DNA of 64,000 nucleotides from Bacteroides sp. An322. Lineage in GTDB: Bacteria; Bacteroidota; Bacteroidia; Bacteroidales; Bacteroidaceae. Location: contig NZ_NFIN01000008.1 of assembly GCF_002161765.1 (NCBI RefSeq), forward strand, positions 51,782-115,781, read 5' to 3'. Shown in pieces: positions 1-7,910 of the stretch. A program made the position numbers and the translations under genes. How positions within the stretch are numbered: the first letter of the stretch is position 1; every line of letters starts with the position of its first letter. Below the pieces are notes generated by a model. It saw nothing but the letters and a program-made list of their open reading frames with translations. It had not been told where the DNA came from and did no database searches.

Positions 1-111
1 GGGCAAGCCGATTTTTTCAATGCCTCCTTGTGCGAGGACTTCTTTGGTGGTCATCTCAAACAATTTGTATTTGATGGATGAACTTCCGCAATTAAGTACT
101 AATACTTTCAT
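1..111 (-). CDS. ackA: Acetate kinase, N-terminal 37 residues (partial)
   Basis: The gene runs off the left edge; only the start is present. The translation begins [18 protein letters not shown], the first strand and phosphate-binding N-(C/S)-GSSS-K motif of acetate kinases (ASKHA fold). AckA makes ATP and acetate from acetyl phosphate in the cytoplasm, directly after Pta. It lies downstream of pta on the same strand, 122 bp away, so the two probably form the usual pta-ackA operon with an inverted repeat between them. The ATG at 109-111 is the only sensible start because it gives the canonical N terminus. The rest of the protein cannot be judged. Confidence 0.93.
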   Translation of the reverse strand, partial: MKVLVLNCGSSSIKYKLFEMTTKEVLAQGGIEKIGLP

Positions 112-147
112 ATATATTTGTTTTATTGATTTTTATGGTTATGAAAT

Positions 148-226
148 AAAACGCAGATTTTCGCAGATTAACGCGGATTTTTAATTTCCTTTTAATCTGC
201 GAAAATCTGTGTTAATCTGCGTTTTT
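148..226. repeat. Inverted repeat built from CGCAGATT units, 3' of pta
   Basis: Left part carries CGCAGATT-like units (ACGCAGATTTTCGCAGATTA) and the right part their complements (AATCTGCG, AATCTGTG, AATCTGCG), so the RNA can fold into a long AT-rich hairpin. It lies 7 bp past the pta stop and ends before ackA. Related in sequence to the CACAGATT repeats at 35556 and 36341. It may act as an mRNA-stabilising or processing element between pta and ackA; that role is inference. Confidence 0.75.
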
Positions 227-233
227 AATAGAA

Positions 234-1247
234 TTATTTTTCCGCTTTAGCAGCAATAGCCTGATTAGCGGTGATAGCAATCATTTTGTAAACGTCTTCG
301 ATACAGCATCCGCGAGACAAATCGTTTACTGGGCGTGCGATACCTTGAAGAATAGGACCTACAGCGGTAGCGTGTCCCAAACGTTCTACTAATTTATAGG
401 AAATATTACCTACTTCCAAGCATGGAACAACCAATACATTGGCATAACCTGCGATTTCCGAACCCGGAGCCTTGCTCTGTCCGATTCTCGGAACCAATGC
501 GGCATCGGCTTGCATTTCTCCGTCAATCTTCAACGTCGGATCCATTGCTTTTGCTTTGCCCAACGCTTCTACCACTTTGTCTACCACTTCATGCTTGGCA
601 GAGCCTTTGGTAGAGAAACTTAACATAGCTACACGCGGGTCAATTCCTGCAACGGCTTTTGCTGTGCGGGCAGTACATACGGCAATCTGAGCCAATTGGT
701 CGGCATCCGGAACCGGAGTAACGGCTACGTCACCCATTACGATAACGCCGTTTTCTCCACATTCGGGAGCATGAGTCAAAAGCAGCATGGCACCTGATAC
801 GCAAGTGATGCCCGGAGCGGTCTTGATAATTTGCAATGCCGGACGTAATACATTACCTGTTGTATTGCGTGCACCTGCCAATTGTCCGTCTGCATCGCCT
901 GATTTAATCATCAAGCATCCATAATATAACGGGTCTACCACCAATTTGCGGGCTTCTTCGATAGTCATGCCTTTTTTCTTGCGCAGTTCGCACAATAATT
1001 GTGCATATTCTTCTTTTTTCGGACTTGTTTCAGGGTTGATGATGGTTGCTTTGTGGATGTTTCCCAGTCCCCATTCTTTTGCAAGTTCCATGATTTCATC
1101 AGGATTTCCTAACAGAATCAGGTCAGCAACACCATCTGTCAATATTTGATTGGCAGCTTTCAAAGTACGTTCTTCAGTTCCTTCCGGAAGCACGATGCGC
1201 TGTTTGTTTGCTTTAGCGCGTTCAACGATTTGACTAATTAAATCCAT
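234..1247 (-). CDS. pta: Phosphate acetyltransferase
   Basis: Converts acetyl-CoA and phosphate to acetyl phosphate and CoA; with AckA it gives the acetate-producing ATP-yielding route of fermentation. At 337 residues it is the short form with only the catalytic PTA_PTB domain, lacking the N-terminal regulatory domains of the 700-residue E. coli enzyme. Family sequences visible are RIVLPEGTEERTL near the start, GQLAGARNTTGNVLRPALQ in the middle and PGITCVSGAMLLL with the downstream VMGDVAVTPVPDADQLA. The start at 1247 places the ATG at MDLISQIVERAKANKQ, usual for the family. A Bacteroides-type promoter lies about 65 bp upstream. The divergent neighbour is lrgAB. Confidence 0.96.
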   Translation of the reverse strand: MDLISQIVERAKANKQRIVLPEGTEERTLKAANQILTDGVADLILLGNPDEIMELAKEWGLGNIHKATIINPETSPKKEEYAQLLCELRKKKGMTIEEARKLVVDPLYYGCLMIKSGDADGQLAGARNTTGNVLRPALQIIKTAPGITCVSGAMLLLTHAPECGENGVIVMGDVAVTPVPDADQLAQIAVCTARTAKAVAGIDPRVAMLSFSTKGSAKHEVVDKVVEALGKAKAMDPTLKIDGEMQADAALVPRIGQSKAPGSEIAGYANVLVVPCLEVGNISYKLVERLGHATAVGPILQGIARPVNDLSRGCCIEDVYKMIAITANQAIAAKAEK

Positions 1248-1313
1248 GGCTTATTTTATTAAAATTATGATTTATCTTCATTGTGTGCGATAATAATTAT
1301 TGTTACCGCACTG

Positions 1314-1349
1314 CAAAAATACGCTTTTTTGTAATATCAAGTTTGCAAA
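1314..1349 (-). promoter_or_regulatory. Promoter of pta-ackA (Bacteroides type)
   Basis: On the minus strand a TATTTTTG -7 box (1321-1314) is preceded by TTTG (1349-1346) with a 24 bp spacer. Slightly long spacing, but it is the only match upstream of pta. Confidence 0.6.
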
Positions 1350-1419
1350 GAGGCGTTTTTTTTCGTGTGTAGCAAGGAATTTTAATATGTTCGATAACAG
1401 AAATAAGAAAAAAGCCTGT

Positions 1420-1454
1420 TTTGTGATGAGATAACGTCAAAATGTGTACCTTTG
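1420..1454 (+). promoter_or_regulatory. Promoter of lrgAB (Bacteroides type)
   Basis: TTTG at 1420-1423, 23 bp spacer, TACCTTTG at 1447-1454, then 33 bp to the lrgA ATG. It is arranged back to back with the pta promoter within about 140 bp. Confidence 0.65.
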
Positions 1455-1487
1455 CAACTGTTTTCAATAAGTAAATGTTTTTAGGAT

Positions 1488-1838
1488 ATGGTTCGTCAGT
1501 GTTCAATCTTATTTGGATGCCTTGCGTTGGGTGAACTGGTGGTTTACCTGACGGGGATTCATCTTCCGTCGAGTATTATCGGAATGTTGTTGCTCACGTT
1601 ATTCTTGCAATTGGGCTGGATTAAATTAGAATGGGTACAAGGGCTGACTAATTTTTTGGTCGCCAATTTGGGATTTTTCTTTGTTCCTTCAGGAGTTGCC
1701 TTAATGCTTTATTTTGATATTATCAAAGCGCAATTTTGGCCCATTGTAGTTGCTACATTGGTTAGCACGGTATTGGTATTAGTCGTTACTGGTTGGGTAC
1801 ATCAAATCGTTCGGAAACATGGATTTTTTCACAAATAA
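1488..1838 (+). CDS. lrgA: CidA/LrgA family membrane protein
   Basis: A 116-residue inner membrane protein with four predicted hydrophobic helices and the family core LPSSIIGMLLL and FFVPSGVALM. LrgA/CidA proteins were described as holin- or antiholin-like, and in Bacillus subtilis the LrgA/LrgB homologues PftA/PftB act as a pyruvate transporter. It pairs with lrgB, whose start codon lies 20 bp inside this gene, so the two are translationally linked. Divergent from pta-ackA, so a role in overflow metabolite transport is reasonable but inferred. The start at 1488 gives the usual family length. Confidence 0.88.
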   Translation: MVRQCSILFGCLALGELVVYLTGIHLPSSIIGMLLLTLFLQLGWIKLEWVQGLTNFLVANLGFFFVPSGVALMLYFDIIKAQFWPIVVATLVSTVLVLVVTGWVHQIVRKHGFFHK

Positions 1839-2514
1839 ATTCTTTTTATTAGCCATCACTTTTGGTTTTTATTTTTTGTCGAAAGTGCTTCAGAATAAAA
1901 CGGGATGGCTTATTCTGAATCCCATTTTGTTGGCTATTGCTTTATTGATTTGTTTTTTGCAGTGTGCGGATGTTTCGTATGAAACTTATTCTGAGGCGGG
2001 TTCGTTGGTTGAGTTTTGGCTGAAACCAGCAGTTGTAGCATTGGGAGTTCCATTGTATTTGCAGTTGAAAATGATTAAGAAGCAATTGATGCCGATTATT
2101 ATCTCACAATTGGCTGGTTGTGTGGTTGGTTTGGTTGCTGTGACGCTTATAGCCAAATTAATGGGAGCATCGCCAGAGGTGATTATGTCTTTGGCACCCA
2201 AATCGGTTACGACTCCGATTGCGATGGAAGTGTCAGATTCGGTAGGAGGAATTCCGTCATTGACGGCTGCTGTAGTGATTGTCGTGGGATTGTTTGGAGC
2301 CATTTGCGGTTTTAAGGTTTTGCAGGTGGGGCATGTCGGAAGCCCGATTGCGCAAGGCTTGTCAATGGGAACTGCATCGCATGCGGTAGGTACATCACGT
2401 GCGATGGAAGTCAGTGGCAAATATGGTGCTTATGCTAGTCTTGGCTTGACTCTAAACGGTATATTGACCGCATTGCTTGCCCCTACCATTCTTCATCTAT
2501 TGGGACTTTATTAA
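1819..2514 (+). CDS. lrgB: LrgB family protein
   Basis: A 231-residue polytopic membrane protein with the LrgB signature: LAPKSVTTPIAMEVSD followed by GGIPSLTA and SHAVGTSRAMEVSG. Forms the functional unit with LrgA, either as murein hydrolase regulator or as pyruvate/3-carbon acid carrier depending on the organism. The start overlaps the end of lrgA by 20 bp. The gene ends 48 bp before a repeat array that includes a strong hairpin (2617-2654). Assignment to the family is firm; the substrate is not visible. Confidence 0.92.
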   Translation: MDFFTNKFFLLAITFGFYFLSKVLQNKTGWLILNPILLAIALLICFLQCADVSYETYSEAGSLVEFWLKPAVVALGVPLYLQLKMIKKQLMPIIISQLAGCVVGLVAVTLIAKLMGASPEVIMSLAPKSVTTPIAMEVSDSVGGIPSLTAAVVIVVGLFGAICGFKVLQVGHVGSPIAQGLSMGTASHAVGTSRAMEVSGKYGAYASLGLTLNGILTALLAPTILHLLGLY

Positions 2515-2561
2515 TTATGTGAAGAAGTTAAAGGCAGCTAGCGGAGTTTTGTTGTGTTTTG

Positions 2562-2660
2562 TTCACGAAAAAATGCATACGGCTGCATCGGCTGATGAAG
2601 CTAAGTTCATCGGCAAACGAAGCAGGCTTCATCAGCCGATGAAGCCTGCTTCGTTTTAAA
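2562..2660. repeat. 22-bp period imperfect tandem array (locus A)
   Basis: Units start at 2562, 2584, 2606 and 2628, exactly 22 bp apart. Each divides into two 11-bp halves of the type TTCATCGGCAA / ACGAAGCAGGC; unit 4 is TTCATCAGCCG / ATGAAGCCTGC. It fills the space between the convergent lrgB and SDR genes. The same period recurs at 15708, 41500, 48839 and 56835 with different unit sequences. Confidence 0.8.
2617..2657. terminator. Long perfect hairpin between convergent genes
   Basis: Arms 2617-2633 and 2638-2654 are perfect 17-bp complements with a 4-base AGCC loop, followed by TTTTAAA. It sits between lrgB and the SDR gene, which face each other, so a two-way terminator is likely. The hairpin is made from units of the 22-bp array. 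Confidence 0.7.
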
Positions 2661-2685
2661 AGGCAACATATACTTGTGATTGCTT

Positions 2686-3432
2686 TTAATTTTTAATCGG
2701 TAACCGTTTCCATAGCCAACGTGGTATCAGACGCCATCCCCATACTAACAGGCTGTATCGTTTGTCAATAATTACAACACGTTCTTTCCGATGAATGGCA
2801 CGGACGATGCGGCGTGCTACTTTATCAGGTTTCATAAGCATGGGATAATTTTTCCCGTCATTGAGCAAATCGGTCTTCACAAAGCCGGGGCGGATATCGG
2901 TGAAGTGAATCGCTTTTTTCTTTTGCATGTATGCCAATTGCTCTAAAGCGTCGATATAGGTGTTTTGGAAACGTTTGGTGGCTGAATATGCCGGAGCGAT
3001 GCCCAGTCCTTTGGTTCCGGCTATGGAACTGATAACGGCAATATGTCCTTTCCCTTGCCGGGCAAAGTAATGGAAAGCGGTATTGACCATACGGATAAAT
3101 CCGGTGACATTGGTCTCTGCCGTATCGGTTTCGATATAAGGAGTCAGGTTGAAATTTTGATGCCCGATTCCGGAACAATGGAGATACAGTTCCATTCCGC
3201 CTACTTCTTCAATCAGGTTAAGGAGATGAAAGCCTGCCTCTTCTTCCCGGATGTCAATCACCCGGAAATGGATGCGGTCGGGGGCTTCGGCTTGAAAGGC
3301 TTTCAGCTTTTCTTCCCTTCTTCCGGCTATGCCTAATGTCCATCCTTCTTTTAGCAGAAGGCGGGCAGTTTCATATCCGATGCCCGATGTGGCTCCGATG
3401 ATAATGGCTCGTTGGGGTATTTGTCGGTTCAT
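2686..3432 (-). CDS. Short-chain dehydrogenase/reductase
   Basis: A 248-residue Rossmann-fold NAD(P)-dependent oxidoreductase. The cofactor loop GATSGIGYETA is at residues 14-24, the following CSGIG corresponds to the NNAG region, and the catalytic Ser sits in ISSIAG with the YxxxK pair in AYSATK. The basic residues after strand 2 (GRREEK) favour NADP. The C terminus (LLVWGWRLIPRWLWKRLP) is hydrophobic and basic, suggesting membrane association, as in the DltE/YqjQ-like branch. The substrate is unknown. It lies 56 bp downstream of the helicase gene on the same strand and may be the last gene of that operon. Confidence 0.9.
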   Translation of the reverse strand: MNRQIPQRAIIIGATSGIGYETARLLLKEGWTLGIAGRREEKLKAFQAEAPDRIHFRVIDIREEEAGFHLLNLIEEVGGMELYLHCSGIGHQNFNLTPYIETDTAETNVTGFIRMVNTAFHYFARQGKGHIAVISSIAGTKGLGIAPAYSATKRFQNTYIDALEQLAYMQKKKAIHFTDIRPGFVKTDLLNDGKNYPMLMKPDKVARRIVRAIHRKERVVIIDKRYSLLVWGWRLIPRWLWKRLPIKN

Positions 3433-3488
3433 AAGCTATAAAGGATTGGTTCGTGTTTCGTAAAATAAATGTCTCGAATATCGGCATG

Positions 3489-6400
3489 TTAATCATTCCT
3501 ATCGAAGTCTCCTTGGCAAAAGCGTTCAAGGGAGGTGTGTACATATCCATTGCGCATACGGATGTGTTCCATGAGCTTGCGGAACGTAGGGTTTGCGCCA
3601 AGGATTTCCGGGTTTCCGGTAAGGAATAATTGCTTGCGTGCCCGGGTGATGGCTACATTCAGCTTGCGGTCGATTGTATGCCCTTCTTCACGGAACGTGT
3701 TTTCGGTAAGGAAGTTCAATTGGATGAAATTCCGCACCGTAAACGAGTAGATAATCACATCGCGTTGGCTTCCCTGATAACGCTCCACCGTGTCAATCGA
3801 AATTGCGTCTAAAGCCGGTATGCCGAGTCGGGCAATCTCTTTCCGTATCATGGCAATCTGGTTCCGGTAAGGCACAATGACGCCTACGGTTTTATTGGCA
3901 TTGAATTCGGGACCGGTAAATTGATAAATGCGTTCCAATAGGGTGGCTACGATACGGGCTTCGTTCGGATTCGTTTTGTCCGAGTGGGTGGTATCGTTAG
4001 GCATTTCGGAAGCGATAAAGACCATGCGTCTTTGCAAAATCAGCTTGTCTAAATCATCTTTGGGTTCGAGGAAACGATAAGGAAGTGTTTCTTCCTGATG
4101 CGGGAGAGGGACGGGTTCCAACTGCTCTTGGAAATAAAAAGCATGGTTGGGAAACTCGGCGATAGCCGGATGCATGCGCCCTTGTTTATGAAGCACGCTC
4201 CGGAATTCCGGGGGACATTGCTTATACAAACGTTCGAACAGGGAGTTGCGGCAATCTGTCAAGCCGATTCCGAGCAGAAGCGGGTCGGTGACCTTTGCCT
4301 CTGTTTCGCTTTGCTGGGCTATGGCGGGCAATTGCTTATAGTCGCCTACCAATACGAACTTATCTATGGCATTTCCCGTTGTGTCTTGTGCCGAAAGGAT
4401 GCCGATAAGTTCCGGTTCCAATATTTGAGAGGCTTCGTCGATAATCGCTAAGTTGAAATGTTTCAGGTTGAACAGATAGGAACGTCCGTTAATGGCACTC
4501 GTGGTTCCCACAAAGATTCGGGTGCGTGCGATTTTGGCACGGATATCGGTTAGTTTGGGGCAATCCGTCAAGCTGTTCTTTAATAAATAAGGAGTGAAAC
4601 GCGGGTCGCATGTCAGTTCATGCCCGATACGGATAAAAGGATGTTGGCTGGCTATGTGCGACTCTACCAACATGTTGCAGATTTCATCTACCGCCCTGTT
4701 GGTGTAAGACAAGAGCAGAAGCGAAGCTTGCGGGTCGCTCAGGGCTTCTTCTACCATATAGCGCAAGGCGCACGAAGTCTTGCCTGTACCTGGAGGGCCG
4801 ACTAACAGGAAATAGTCATTGCTTTGTTTCTCTTTTAGAATCAACCCGTCGAACCTTCCGTACGAGCCGTTCAGCTTGCGTGAGGCATCACGGGTGGGCA
4901 TCCGTTGGCTTAATAAGAGTTGTTTCCGGTCCTCTTGTGCCGAGAGGAAAGCATATAGCCCCCGCATGGCGTTGACCGCGGATATATCCGAAGCGTCATG
5001 TTCTAAGGCGAATGTGTCTGTTTCGGTTCCGATGATGTCTTTGTTTTGTTGCCCGTTGCGTAATTGTACGATAATCTGGTCGGGATTGATTTCTACTAAG
5101 TTTCCTTTCATGAGTATCTCCCGAAGGACATCGGGCTGGTCTTGGTAAGGATAGAGGATAACGATGTCTCCGGTGCGGAAGTTCGGAAGGAAATCATCGC
5201 CTTGTCGGGGGATGCTTAGCGTAATGAGGTCATAGCCTTTCCCCGGTCCACTTTGCCGTTTCTCGGTAATTTTCAGCCCCAATAAGATGTTTCCCGATTC
5301 TATTTTTTCCGCAAGCGGTGTGTGCCAAAGTCCGGCAAATCCTCTTGACGAATCAGTATTCCCACCCGTTTTGCTCAGGATTTGTTCTTTCGAGACAAAG
5401 GTGAAGAAGCGTTGGAAATAGGCACGTTCTAACGGGCTTCCTTGCTTGAGCGGGGCAATCAATCTGTCTAATTCCGGCTTTTGGTAAAGCGTCCATAGCT
5501 TGCCCGATTCGCCTCCCTCGTTCAGCATATCCGTATTGATTTCTTCCATAAGCGAAGTTATACCGCCTTCTCCTAATGTCATCTCTTCGTTCACGATGTA
5601 ATTGCGCAAGCGGATGCACTCGCGGAACAGGGTTTCCGAAAAGTGTTCTAACATCAGTCCGTCGGTGTATTTCGAGTAGAGCAAAAGGGTTTGCGTGTCA
5701 TCGGCTTTCCGCCCGAAGTTGTACATCAGGATGCCTTGGTAGAGCATCATCTGCACATAATGGTCTTCCTTATGCCGGTGGTTATATTCATCCCGCTTGC
5801 CGGCTTTTTGCTCGATTAAGATTTTCAGGTCTTTCTGAAGCATGTCGGTACGCCCTTGCAAGCCTAATTTCTCGCAAATGAACGAGGCTTCGAGCAGGGT
5901 GTGCCGCTTGTCGAAATCCGGCAGGTTATGGGGCAGGATGTCGCTCACGAACGAGCGGATGTTCAACATTTGCCGTTGAGCCGATTCATGGAAATTGGCG
6001 GGAATGTCGCAGGTGCAGAATTCCAATGCCGATGAAGCGAAGAATTTCTTCAGGGTCTGAGCATACGCCACCGGAGCATCGGTTTGCTCGTTGATGTAAT
6101 CATCCAAGAACTGGCTGGCGAGGTTTCCCAATAGAATCTGGTATGTATTGGCGCGCGGCTTGATTTTATTCAGGAAAAAGTTGAGCGGATGATGCCCGTA
6201 CTCGCGGAAGCATATAGCCAACGAACTGATATCAATCAGGTAATCGGGATGCGCCACGATGAGTTTCGGAACGTATTCATGATGTTCGTTGATGCGGACA
6301 TCCAAGAGGTTCAGTTGCATGTTTTCCTTGAGCAATTCACGGATGTAGCGCAAATCGTTGTTGTATCCTCCTTGGGCATAATCGATGATGATGAACGGGT

Positions 6401-6908
6401 CTGTTTCGTTATCCGATGAGGCGTATATTTTGTTCTCGGTCCAATTAGATACTACAACACGCAGGTAGGGCACGTATGACAAGCCGTTCTCGTGATAAGG
6501 ACGGTTCGTGTCCGGAATCTCTTCCTGTAGGCTCACGGGGATAGGCATGTCGTATGCCAATGAAATGAAACGGGCTAAAGCACGCAAGTCGTACCGATAG
6601 GTTTCCATATCGGGCGTGAAATCCGTGCTCATGGCTTTTCTCCCGTTCCGGCGCATGGTTTGGATGGCATACCGGTCGGCTGGCGTCATGCGTTTTTCTT
6701 TGCATACGAAGTCCAGCCGTGAGAAAAGGTTGGAGAAGGAAAGCGTGACTTCCGCGGTCTGTTCATAGCAAATCTGTTCCAGCAATTTATAGAGCCGTAT
6801 GTACTTATCCTTCAGCGTGTCGAGGCTTGCCGTAGGTTTCCGGTGAATCTGTTCGACTTGCTTGTACAAGTCAAACGCTTGCAATTCGATGTGTTCCGTC
6901 ATGCTCAC
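3489..6908 (-). CDS. Dna2-like nuclease-helicase (SF1 AAA, PD-(D/E)XK)
   Basis: An 1139-residue two-domain protein. Around residues 349-385 the sequence GRTDMLQKDLKILIEQKAGK, then HYVQMMLYQG, fits a RecB/Cas4-type PD-(D/E)XK nuclease (Asp about 354, ExK about 365-367, QxxxY after). The C-terminal half is a superfamily 1B helicase: Walker A GPPGTGKTS (about 703), Walker B DEASQ, motif III GDYKQLPA, motif V TVERYQGSQRDV and motif VI NVAITRARKQL. This order matches Dna2-type flap nuclease-helicases, and it could serve DNA repair or defence. The start is the GTG at 6908, overlapping the upstream lipoprotein stop by 4 bp; an ATG at 6902 is the alternative. I saw no clear four-Cys Fe-S cluster. Confidence 0.85.
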   Translation of the reverse strand: MSMTEHIELQAFDLYKQVEQIHRKPTASLDTLKDKYIRLYKLLEQICYEQTAEVTLSFSNLFSRLDFVCKEKRMTPADRYAIQTMRRNGRKAMSTDFTPDMETYRYDLRALARFISLAYDMPIPVSLQEEIPDTNRPYHENGLSYVPYLRVVVSNWTENKIYASSDNETDPFIIIDYAQGGYNNDLRYIRELLKENMQLNLLDVRINEHHEYVPKLIVAHPDYLIDISSLAICFREYGHHPLNFFLNKIKPRANTYQILLGNLASQFLDDYINEQTDAPVAYAQTLKKFFASSALEFCTCDIPANFHESAQRQMLNIRSFVSDILPHNLPDFDKRHTLLEASFICEKLGLQGRTDMLQKDLKILIEQKAGKRDEYNHRHKEDHYVQMMLYQGILMYNFGRKADDTQTLLLYSKYTDGLMLEHFSETLFRECIRLRNYIVNEEMTLGEGGITSLMEEINTDMLNEGGESGKLWTLYQKPELDRLIAPLKQGSPLERAYFQRFFTFVSKEQILSKTGGNTDSSRGFAGLWHTPLAEKIESGNILLGLKITEKRQSGPGKGYDLITLSIPRQGDDFLPNFRTGDIVILYPYQDQPDVLREILMKGNLVEINPDQIIVQLRNGQQNKDIIGTETDTFALEHDASDISAVNAMRGLYAFLSAQEDRKQLLLSQRMPTRDASRKLNGSYGRFDGLILKEKQSNDYFLLVGPPGTGKTSCALRYMVEEALSDPQASLLLLSYTNRAVDEICNMLVESHIASQHPFIRIGHELTCDPRFTPYLLKNSLTDCPKLTDIRAKIARTRIFVGTTSAINGRSYLFNLKHFNLAIIDEASQILEPELIGILSAQDTTGNAIDKFVLVGDYKQLPAIAQQSETEAKVTDPLLLGIGLTDCRNSLFERLYKQCPPEFRSVLHKQGRMHPAIAEFPNHAFYFQEQLEPVPLPHQEETLPYRFLEPKDDLDKLILQRRMVFIASEMPNDTTHSDKTNPNEARIVATLLERIYQFTGPEFNANKTVGVIVPYRNQIAMIRKEIARLGIPALDAISIDTVERYQGSQRDVIIYSFTVRNFIQLNFLTENTFREEGHTIDRKLNVAITRARKQLFLTGNPEILGANPTFRKLMEHIRMRNGYVHTSLERFCQGDFDRND

Positions 6909-7702
6909 AAGGTTTCACCGGGGATGGATTGCAGGCAATAGGCTTTCTCCAGTGCCGGATAGAGCGAACGGTACACATCGGTCACGTCTTGCCACAAGAT
7001 GCGTCCCGGTATCATTTCGGTTTTTGTCATCGTATCGGGATTGAACGAAGACGAAAGAATGAGGTCATAGCTCTTTCCGTCGGTCAGTTCAATGTGTATC
7101 TTCTGGTCTCCGTTATCCGATGCGGTTTGCGTGAAGATGCCATGGCGTTCATTCGTTCCGGCTTTGTCCGCATAAAGCGTCACCATGCCTTCCGACCGGC
7201 TTTCGTTGGTATAGGTGAAGACATATTTCCCTCCCGCCTGTACGGGCGAGTTGGCTTCGATGTCGTTTTGGATTTCGAGGGTTTGGTCTTGCGTAAGCCC
7301 TCCGCCCTGCGCGATGCCCGCCACTTCGCTTACATGATACGTGGTTTCGGGGTAAGATACGTTCACCTGCAAAGTCATATAGTTGCCTGCCCGGTCGGAG
7401 ATAGTTAAAGAGGCGTTTCCAAGTGCTTGCGGGAGGATAGTCAACTGGTTGCCGTCATACCGGTAATCTATCTTGTCCGTGCTGGGAGCCTCGATGATGT
7501 AGCTTCCGTTCCCGCCCATGATGTAAAAGCTTACGCCTGGGCTGAAGAGCGGAATCTCTAAGGTATTGTTTTCCAAGAGGGCTTCGCTTGCTACGGAAGT
7601 CAGTGTGATAGGCGGATAATCATCGTCCTTGCACGAGGAAAAAGAAAGAGCGGTTATTGCTAACGTAAGGCAAAGCAAGCCTTTAAGTATGTTTTTTCTC
7701 AT
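6905..7702 (-). CDS. Secreted lipoprotein of unknown function
   Basis: About 265 residues beginning MRKNILKGLLCLTLAITALS with a lipobox ending SFSSC, then CKDDDYPP, typical of Bacteroidetes lipoproteins with an acidic export signal after the Cys. Two beta-rich segments follow; the first (GNGSYIIEAP, GNQLTILPQA, DRAGNYMTLQVNV) resembles a BACON/Ig-like or pilus-type domain. I do not recognise the family. It is the first gene of an operon, overlapping the nuclease-helicase start by 4 bp, which is an odd pairing of an envelope protein with a cytoplasmic enzyme. Starts at 7708 and 7711 are also possible. Confidence 0.75.
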   Translation of the reverse strand: MRKNILKGLLCLTLAITALSFSSCKDDDYPPITLTSVASEALLENNTLEIPLFSPGVSFYIMGGNGSYIIEAPSTDKIDYRYDGNQLTILPQALGNASLTISDRAGNYMTLQVNVSYPETTYHVSEVAGIAQGGGLTQDQTLEIQNDIEANSPVQAGGKYVFTYTNESRSEGMVTLYADKAGTNERHGIFTQTASDNGDQKIHIELTDGKSYDLILSSSFNPDTMTKTEMIPGRILWQDVTDVYRSLYPALEKAYCLQSIPGETL

Positions 7703-7735
7703 AATCATCATTTATTAAAAAACCATTCAATGAGC

Positions 7736-7767
7736 CAAAGATACGATTTTCCCTGTATGTGTGCAAC
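7736..7767 (-). promoter_or_regulatory. Promoter of lipoprotein-helicase operon
   Basis: Minus-strand TATCTTTG at 7743-7736, with GTTG 20 bp upstream (7767-7764) in place of the consensus TTTG. The first base of the leader would be about 28 nt before the ATG at 7702. Confidence 0.6.
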
Positions 7768-7862
7768 GGTTGAAAGTTTTTTTAATTATGAATATCCGCA
7801 TTTCCCTTTTTAAAAGAAACGGAAAATGTGAATATGTTGTAAGAAAATGTCGTAATGCCTAA

Positions 7863-7885
7863 TTCGTTGTGCCTCACTATCTTTG
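7863..7885 (+). promoter_or_regulatory. -7 box upstream of the TolC-EmrAB operon
   Basis: TATCTTTG at 7878-7885, 25 bp before the ATG at 7911. A clean -33 TTTG at the right distance is not obvious, so the operon may need its AraC activator; that is inference. Confidence 0.55.
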
Positions 7886-7910
7886 CAGCCGGATAAATGA
7901 GATAAACGAT

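Noticed and set aside
1488..2514. Holin/lysis function of LrgAB
   Set aside because: The family name suggests it, but there is no phage or lysis gene nearby, and homologues act as transporters. I kept the family name only.
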